Positions 59,698 to 64,000 of a DNA stretch of 64,000 bases are shown here, in pieces. Within the stretch, counting starts at the first letter, position 1; every line of letters starts with the position of its first letter. Source of the DNA: Serripes groenlandicus (taxonomy: Eukaryota; Mollusca; Bivalvia; Cardiida; Cardiidae); the NCBI GenBank assembly GCA_031761405.1, contig JASEVX010000011.1:65823217-65887216 (forward strand), written 5' to 3'. Made by a program: the position numbers and the translations under genes. The notes beneath the pieces were generated by a model. The model was given only the letters and a program-made list of their open reading frames with translations. It was not told the DNA's origin and did no database searches.

Positions 59698-59911
59698 TTA
59701 ACTCTTTCAGCGCCAAAGGCAATATTGAGGTTTTTGCAAACAATACAGATTCAGGTGAGTCAGCTCGTAACGAGCTGTCTCACATGAAATCATTATTGTT
59801 TGCCTTTGATTAATCAAAAAAGTTTAATGAATTTATTACATCAGAAATGGAGACGCCTGATTTAGAACATGGAAGAGTCTACTTGAAACAATTCGGCGCT
59901 GAAAGAGTTAA
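59698..59911. mobile_element. Second TTAA-flanked MITE family (family R)
   Basis: TTAACTCTTTCAGCGCC at the left is exactly mirrored by GGCGCTGAAAGAGTTAA at the right, so the ends are perfect inverted repeats with TTAA outermost. The middle contains GCAAACAATACAGATTC ... CATTATTGTTTGC arms around a perfect core CAGCTCGTAACGAGCTG. This suggests another non-autonomous piggyBac-like element of 214 bases. Confidence 0.85.
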
Positions 59912-60132
59912 CATTGTCATAACTCTTTTTTAGTGTTGCAATTATCTTCAACTGTTTTCAATCCACGCGTTTCTGTGCCCACAAAGCGTGATTTTAATGT
60001 TGTAAGATATGTCAATAGCCTGTAATGTCTGTACACTGTCTAGGGCGTTAACACAACTTATTCAATAAGTATCATGTTGGTGCGTCTTTTTGTCGTATGG
60101 CGTGTTAGCGCTCTTCTTTCGGTGCGTAAACA

Positions 60133-60473
60133 GAGATGGCAAAAATCAGCCTATAGAGATGGCATAAATCAGCCTATAGAGATGGCATAAATCAGCCTAT
60201 AGAGATGGCATAAATCAGCTTATAGAGATGGCATAAATCAGCCTATATAGATGGCAAAAATCAGCCTATAGAGATGGCATGAATCAGCCTATAGAGATGG
60301 CAAAAATCAGCCTATAGAGATGGCATGAATCAGCCTATAGAGATGGCATAAATCAGCCTATAGAGATGGCATAAATCAGCCTGTAGAGATGGCACAATTC
60401 AGCCTAAAGAGATGGCAAAAGTCAGCCTAAATATATGTCAAAAATCAGCTTAAATAGATGGCAGATATCAGTC
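60133..60473 (+). repeat. 23-bp minisatellite, about 15 copies
   Basis: The unit begins GAGATGGCATAAATCAGCC and continues TATA. Variants (GGCAAAAATC, GGCATGAATC) alternate in the middle. Copies degrade toward the right end (ATATATGTC, TAGATGGCAGATATCAG). Confidence 0.95.
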
Positions 60474-60959
60474 ATCGTAGCTCTTTGAAATTTACGCGAC
60501 TGTGTAAATTTGGAAACATTAAATAGTTATACAGAAACGGTTCTCTATAATGCACGCATATCCTTGCTGGTTAAAATGTAACCAATCAGATGGCATTACG
60601 TCAAGCCTCATTTATTTTAAAACAAGATTGTTTCCGAGGAATACACGTGTCTCCTGCAAAATCAATAGTGAACTCGTGACTGATGGACGGTCGGACGGAC
60701 AAACGTAAACACGGCATAGATCCATGTGATTATCCTTGTAAATGCAAGAGACTCAACATTAAAATTAAAAAACCTTGGTTGAAGTTCCTACACATGTGTC
60801 CTTCTTCATTCTCCATCAATTTAAATGTCAGCGAAAATGTAAATTCACACTGCCCGTTTCATGGTGACATTACAATATGTGTTTATTGTTTTGTTCTGCC
60901 CTCTTGTGAGAAGACGTTTATTAACTGTATATGGATATAGAATAGAAAAATAAATCATA

Positions 60960-61097
60960 TTAAACAATTTCTCCTTTCGTCACAATGCTGTTATCTCTTT
61001 TCATTTATTACACTTTCACTTGTAAAGAATTTCCATATTTTGCGCAGTTGTTGTCAATGTCGTCTACTGCAAACGTGTAACATCTTGGAAAGGGTTA
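60960..61097 (+). mobile_element. Family-P MITE, right half
   Basis: CAATTTCTCCTTTCGTCACA and ATGCTGTT at the left. GTCGTCTACTGCAAACGTGT and CTTGGAAAGGGTTAA at the right, with the terminal TTAA preserved. Confidence 0.7.
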
Positions 61098-61261
61098 ACT
61101 AATTGTAAGATATAAAAGACATGCACGGTCTCCAAGATTAAAATCTTGAAAGAAAATGTTAATTTACACCAACCAATAATCAATTTTGAGACCCAGTGGA
61201 ACGCATTATTATGAAGGGAAATATAGTTAAGTTTTACAATACAGATTAGTCAAAAGACAGG

Positions 61262-61710
61262 GCTCTAGATAAGGGTAGTTCTTACGTTCTAAAATACTTA
61301 TTTTACACTTCGATAGATATTGCGGAGAAAATAGCTGCAAACTCCTTCTTATGCTCTAGATAAGGGGAGTTTTTACATTCTAAAATCCTTATTTTACCCT
61401 TTAACCCTATGATGTGGGTACTCAAAAGAATTGTCTCAATGAGACGATTCTTTTGAGTACCCACATCATAGGGTTTGGTTGTATGATTCAAGATATATTG
61501 AGGGGAAAAGAGCCGTAAACTCCTTCTTATGCTCTAGATAAGGGGAGTTTTTACATTCTAAAATTCTTATTTTACCCTTTAATCCTACGATGTGGGTACT
61601 CAAAAGAATCGTCTCAATGAGATGATTCTTTTGAGTACCCACATCATAGAGTTTGGTTGGATGATTCGATAGATATCGCGGGAAAAGAGCTGTATACTGC
61701 TTCTTATCTG
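61262..61710. repeat. 178-bp tandem repeat containing long palindromes
   Basis: GCTCTAGATAAGG starts units at 61262, 61353 and 61531. The second and third contain a 73-base near-perfect palindrome (61403-61475 and 61581-61653) built from the arm CTATGATGTGGGTACTCAAA and its complement. The first unit lacks the palindrome. Each unit also carries AACTCCTTCTTATGCTCTAG or a variant. Confidence 0.9.
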
Positions 61711-61789
61711 GACCTCTGAATTACAGATGAGTCAAAAGTATATTTTGGCTTAAGTAAAACTATGCAGAGACAGGTTCTATTAATACAAT

Positions 61790-61892
61790 TTTAATTATTG
61801 AATAAAGTTGACAATGTTGTGGCCATGGTTTTACAAACGTCGTTTGCAGCAGGTGAGTCGAAATGTGTAAGTCGGTGGGACAGGGTTACGTA
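61790..61892 (+). mobile_element. Family-P MITE, reduced
   Basis: TTATTGAATAAAGTTGACAA, TGTTGTGGCCATGGTTTTAC, AACGTCGTTTGCAGCAGGTG and GGACAGGGTTA. The hairpin is deleted: GTTGTGGCCA passes straight into the right end. Confidence 0.6.
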
Positions 61893-61904
61893 AGGATGTA
61901 CTAA

Positions 61905-62105
61905 GCCCATATACCATGGCCTAGTCGTTAGCCTATGGTATTTTAAACAGGGCGTGTCTGGTTCGTTCCCCAGTCGCGGCGATTACGGTGGAGTGTCCTT
62001 GGACAAGGCACATTTCCTTGCCCAGGATAATAAATAGGTGAACTGTCGCCTTGATATAAATTAAATAATGCTGAAAACGGATGGCGTAAAACTGCAATAA
62101 AACAA
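61905..62105 (+). mobile_element. tRNA-derived SINE (different family)
   Basis: A-box-like TGGCCTAGTCGTTAGCCTAT, B-box-like GGTTCGTTCCCCAGTCG. The body GTGTCCTTGGACAAGGCACA and TTCCTTGCCCAGGATAATAA, and the tail GCTGAAAACGGATGGCGTAA then AACTGCAATAAAAC. The GTCCTTGGGCAAG-type body differs from the SINE at 52452, so it is a separate family. Confidence 0.75.
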
Positions 62106-62147
62106 AGTTTGACTTACACAATCATATTAACAAATAACAGTCAACTG

Positions 62148-62357
62148 TTAACCATTTCCCACACATCGGCAGCAGACGACTTTGAAAACATAGTGACAAA
62201 AACCTGATCGATCTTTATAAAAGATAGCTTAATTGTTAAATAAAGTTGAAAACATTGTGAAAATCATCATGAGCAATTTCACCTTCGGCCACAATTTTTC
62301 TCGAAAGTCGTCTGCTGCTTTTGCGTCAAAATGCGTCTGCAGGTGGACAAGGGTTAA
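62148..62357. mobile_element. Family-P MITE, complete copy with TTAA ends
   Basis: TTAACCATTTCCCACAC at the left and GGTGGACAAGGGTTAA at the right. Inside are CGGCAGCAGACGACTTTGAA, GTTGAAAACATTGTG, hairpin remnant ATCATGAGCAATTTCACC, GGCCACAA and AAAGTCGTCTGCTGCTTTTG. The left hairpin arm is partly deleted. Confidence 0.85.
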
Positions 62358-62515
62358 GTGGTTCGGGTCTCAGAATACCCGCCTCGAGATTAGCCGGGCC
62401 CCGAAACTATAAAACTCTGAAAACGTTCTCTGTGCTCAGAAATTAGCTCAATGCTCCAAATATGACATCTGATTGGTTAATTCGAGAATGAATTTTTGTG
62501 TGACCAATCAGATAC

Positions 62516-62977
62516 TTGAGCACACATTCTGAGTACACATTTTGAGTACACATTTTGAGTACACATTCTGAGTACACATTTTGAGAAAACATTCTGAGTA
62601 CACATTTTAAGTACACATTTTGAGTACATATTTTCAGTTTTGAGTACACATTCTGAGTACACATTTTGAGTACACATTTTGAGTACACATTCTGAGTACA
62701 CATTTTGGGTACACATTCTGAGTACACATTTTGAGTTCACATTTTGAGTACACATTCTGAGTACACTTTTTGAGTTCATATTTTGAGTACACATTCTGAG
62801 TACACATTCTGAGAACTCATTTTGAGTTCACATTTTGAGTACACATTCTGAGTTCACATTTTGAGTTCACATTTTGAGTACACATTCTGAGTTCACATTC
62901 TGAGTACACATTTTGAGTTCCCATTCTGAGTACACATTCTGAGTAAACATTCTGAGTACACATTCTGAGTACACATT
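62516..62977. repeat. 13-bp minisatellite, about 35 copies
   Basis: The unit TTTTGAGTACACA alternates with TTCTGAGTACACA, with some TTTTGAGTTCACA. Because 13 is not a multiple of 3, all three minus frames read as the same 13-residue periodic peptide (CVLRMCTQNVYSE-like). Stops are almost absent, which makes several overlapping ORFs. Confidence 0.97.
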
Positions 62978-64000
62978 TATAATTTGTTAACCTGCTGGAC
63001 TCGATCGTTGATCCGGCAATACCAAATAGTTTGCAATTGGTAAATACAGTTGCTTCCATTCGTAGCGGCCGTATCTCCTTTGTTAGTGTTATTCCTGATG
63101 TGATTGTAGTCATGATAGGCTGATAGTTCTTTGTTAGTATTATACCTGATGTAATTGTAGTCATGATGGGCTGAGAGTTCTTTGTTAGTATTATAACTGA
63201 TGTAATTGTAGTCACGATGGGCTGATAGTTCTTTGTTAGAATTATACCTGATGTAATTGTAGTCATGATAGGTTGACAGTACTTTGTTAGTATTGTACCT
63301 GCTGTAATTGTAGTCATGATGGGCCGACAGTTCTTTGTTAGTGTTATACTTGATGTGATTGTAGTCATGATGGACTGACAGTTCTTTGTTAGTGTTATAC
63401 TTGATGTAATTGTAGTCATGATGGGCTGACAGTTCTTTGTTAGTATTATACCTGATGTGATTGTAGTCATGATGCGCTGACAGTTCTTTGTTAGTGTTAT
63501 TCTTGATGTGATTGTAGTCATGATGGACTGACAGTTCTTTGTTAGTGTTATACTTGATGTGATTGTAGTCATGATGGACTGACAGTTCTTTGTTAGTATT
63601 ATACTTGATGTGAATGTAGTCATGAAGGGCTGACAGTTCTTTGTTAGTGTTATACTTGATGTGATTGTAGTCATGATGGGCTGAGAGTTCTTTGTTGGTG
63701 TTATACTTAATGTGATTGTAGTCATGATGGGCTGACAGTTCTTTGTTAGTGTTATACTTGATGTTATTGTAGTCATGAAGGGCTGACAGTTCTTTGTTAG
63801 TGTTATACTTGATGTGATTGTAGTCATGATGAGCTGAGAGTTCTTAATTAGTGTTATACTTGATGTGATTGTAGTCATGATGGGCTGACAGTTCTTTGTT
63901 AGTATTATACTTGATGTGATTGTAGTCATGATGGGCTGACAGTTCTTTGTTAGTATTATGCCTGCTGTAATTTTAGTCATGATGGGCTGACAGTTCTTTG
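62817..64000 (-). CDS. Partial repeat-only ORF crossing two minisatellites
   Basis: A minus-strand frame enters from beyond the right edge and stays open for at least 390 codons. Its first part is about 18 repeats of 17 residues (MTTITSSITLTKNCQPI and variants) encoded by the 51-bp minisatellite. A short unique stretch follows (RPLRMEATVFTNCKLFGIAG). It then runs into the 13-bp minisatellite (CVLRMCTQNVYSE repeats). Because 51 is a multiple of 3, the frame is kept automatically, so openness alone is weak evidence. The Thr/Ser/Ile-rich repeat recalls structural or mucin-like proteins, but no signal peptide or domain is visible. Confidence 0.25.
   Translation of the reverse strand, partial: KNCQPIMTKITAGIILTKNCQPIMTTITSSIILTKNCQPIMTTITSSITLIKNSQLIMTTITSSITLTKNCQPFMTTITSSITLTKNCQPIMTTITLSITPTKNSQPIMTTITSSITLTKNCQPFMTTFTSSIILTKNCQSIMTTITSSITLTKNCQSIMTTITSRITLTKNCQRIMTTITSGIILTKNCQPIMTTITSSITLTKNCQSIMTTITSSITLTKNCRPIMTTITAGTILTKYCQPIMTTITSGIILTKNYQPIVTTITSVIILTKNSQPIMTTITSGIILTKNYQPIMTTITSGITLTKEIRPLRMEATVFTNCKLFGIAGSTIESSRLTNYKCVLRMCTQNVYSECVLRMGTQNVYSECELRMCTQNVNSKCELRMCTQNVNSK
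63078..64000. repeat. 51-bp minisatellite, about 18 copies, continuing beyond the window
   Basis: The unit contains ATTGTAGTCATGATGGGCTG, then ACAGTTCTTTGTTAGTGTT, then ATACTTGATGTG. Variation includes GTG/GTA in the middle, ATACCTG/ATACTTG, and GGG/GGA in the GATGGGCTG word. Almost every change keeps the 51-base length. Confidence 0.97.

Noticed and set aside
58264..60473. CRISPR-like regular repeats
   Set aside because: The 32-bp and 23-bp units are directly adjacent with no unique spacers, and the region is animal-like.
62443..62794. Two overlapping 94- and 105-codon minus ORFs
   Set aside because: They are different frames of the same 13-bp minisatellite.

Overview
The window looks like gene-poor, AT-rich nuclear DNA from a marine or freshwater invertebrate, most likely a bivalve mollusc. 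This is an inference from repeat types: tRNA-headed SINEs ending in CAATCAATCAATC-like tails, several short palindromic DNA-transposon remnants (MITEs), decayed LINEs, and minisatellites. Nothing bacterial or viral was seen. I found one clearly intact protein-coding gene, a single-exon FkbM-family methyltransferase at 10251-11294 (+) with an N-terminal membrane anchor. Almost everything else recognisable is a broken gene copy or a mobile-element remnant. LAYOUT: 1-10 kb holds degenerate ~160-bp repeats, palindromic MITEs and pieces of LINEs (5385-6180 +, 7975-8745 -, 9370-9890 +). The methyltransferase gene follows, then a long LINE 3' fragment on the minus strand (12250-13560) and about 3 kb of unremarkable AT-rich DNA. 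16.5-40.3 kb is the most structured part, a nested tandem array on the minus strand. It is built from (i) copies of an exon-like ORF with an NNAMLL..HPFF motif, possibly the C-terminal part of an A4GALT/GT32-like glycosyltransferase; (ii) 511-bp elements with inverted terminal repeats; (iii) METTL24-like (Methyltransf_22) pseudogenes, each with a signal-anchor N terminus; and (iv) a fragment resembling the C-terminal block of an SGNH esterase. A segment of about 7,155 bp (24.58-31.73 kb) is duplicated head-to-tail (31.73-38.88 kb), and the junction can be read at about 31729-31737. 40-52 kb holds a GCGT/GT microsatellite, more degenerate repeats, a decayed Mutator-like transposase (46.5-48.1 kb, -) and stacked palindromes at 51.55-51.84 kb. 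52-64 kb is a dense repeat region: SINEs, two palindromic MITE families, a perfect 295-bp tandem duplication, minisatellites with 32-, 23-, 13- and 51-bp units, and two tandem 73-bp near-perfect palindromes. At the right edge the 51-bp and 13-bp minisatellites are crossed by one open minus-strand frame that runs out of the window. FUNCTIONAL PICTURE: the living gene and the two best-identified dead gene families all resemble luminal, membrane-anchored carbohydrate or small-molecule modifying enzymes. Every METTL24-like copy carries visible lesions, so the array looks like a graveyard of tandem duplicates. I did not find a convincing new biological system. The best leads are the shared lesions and breakpoints in the array, the hairpin-cored TTAA MITEs, and the repeat ORF at the right edge.
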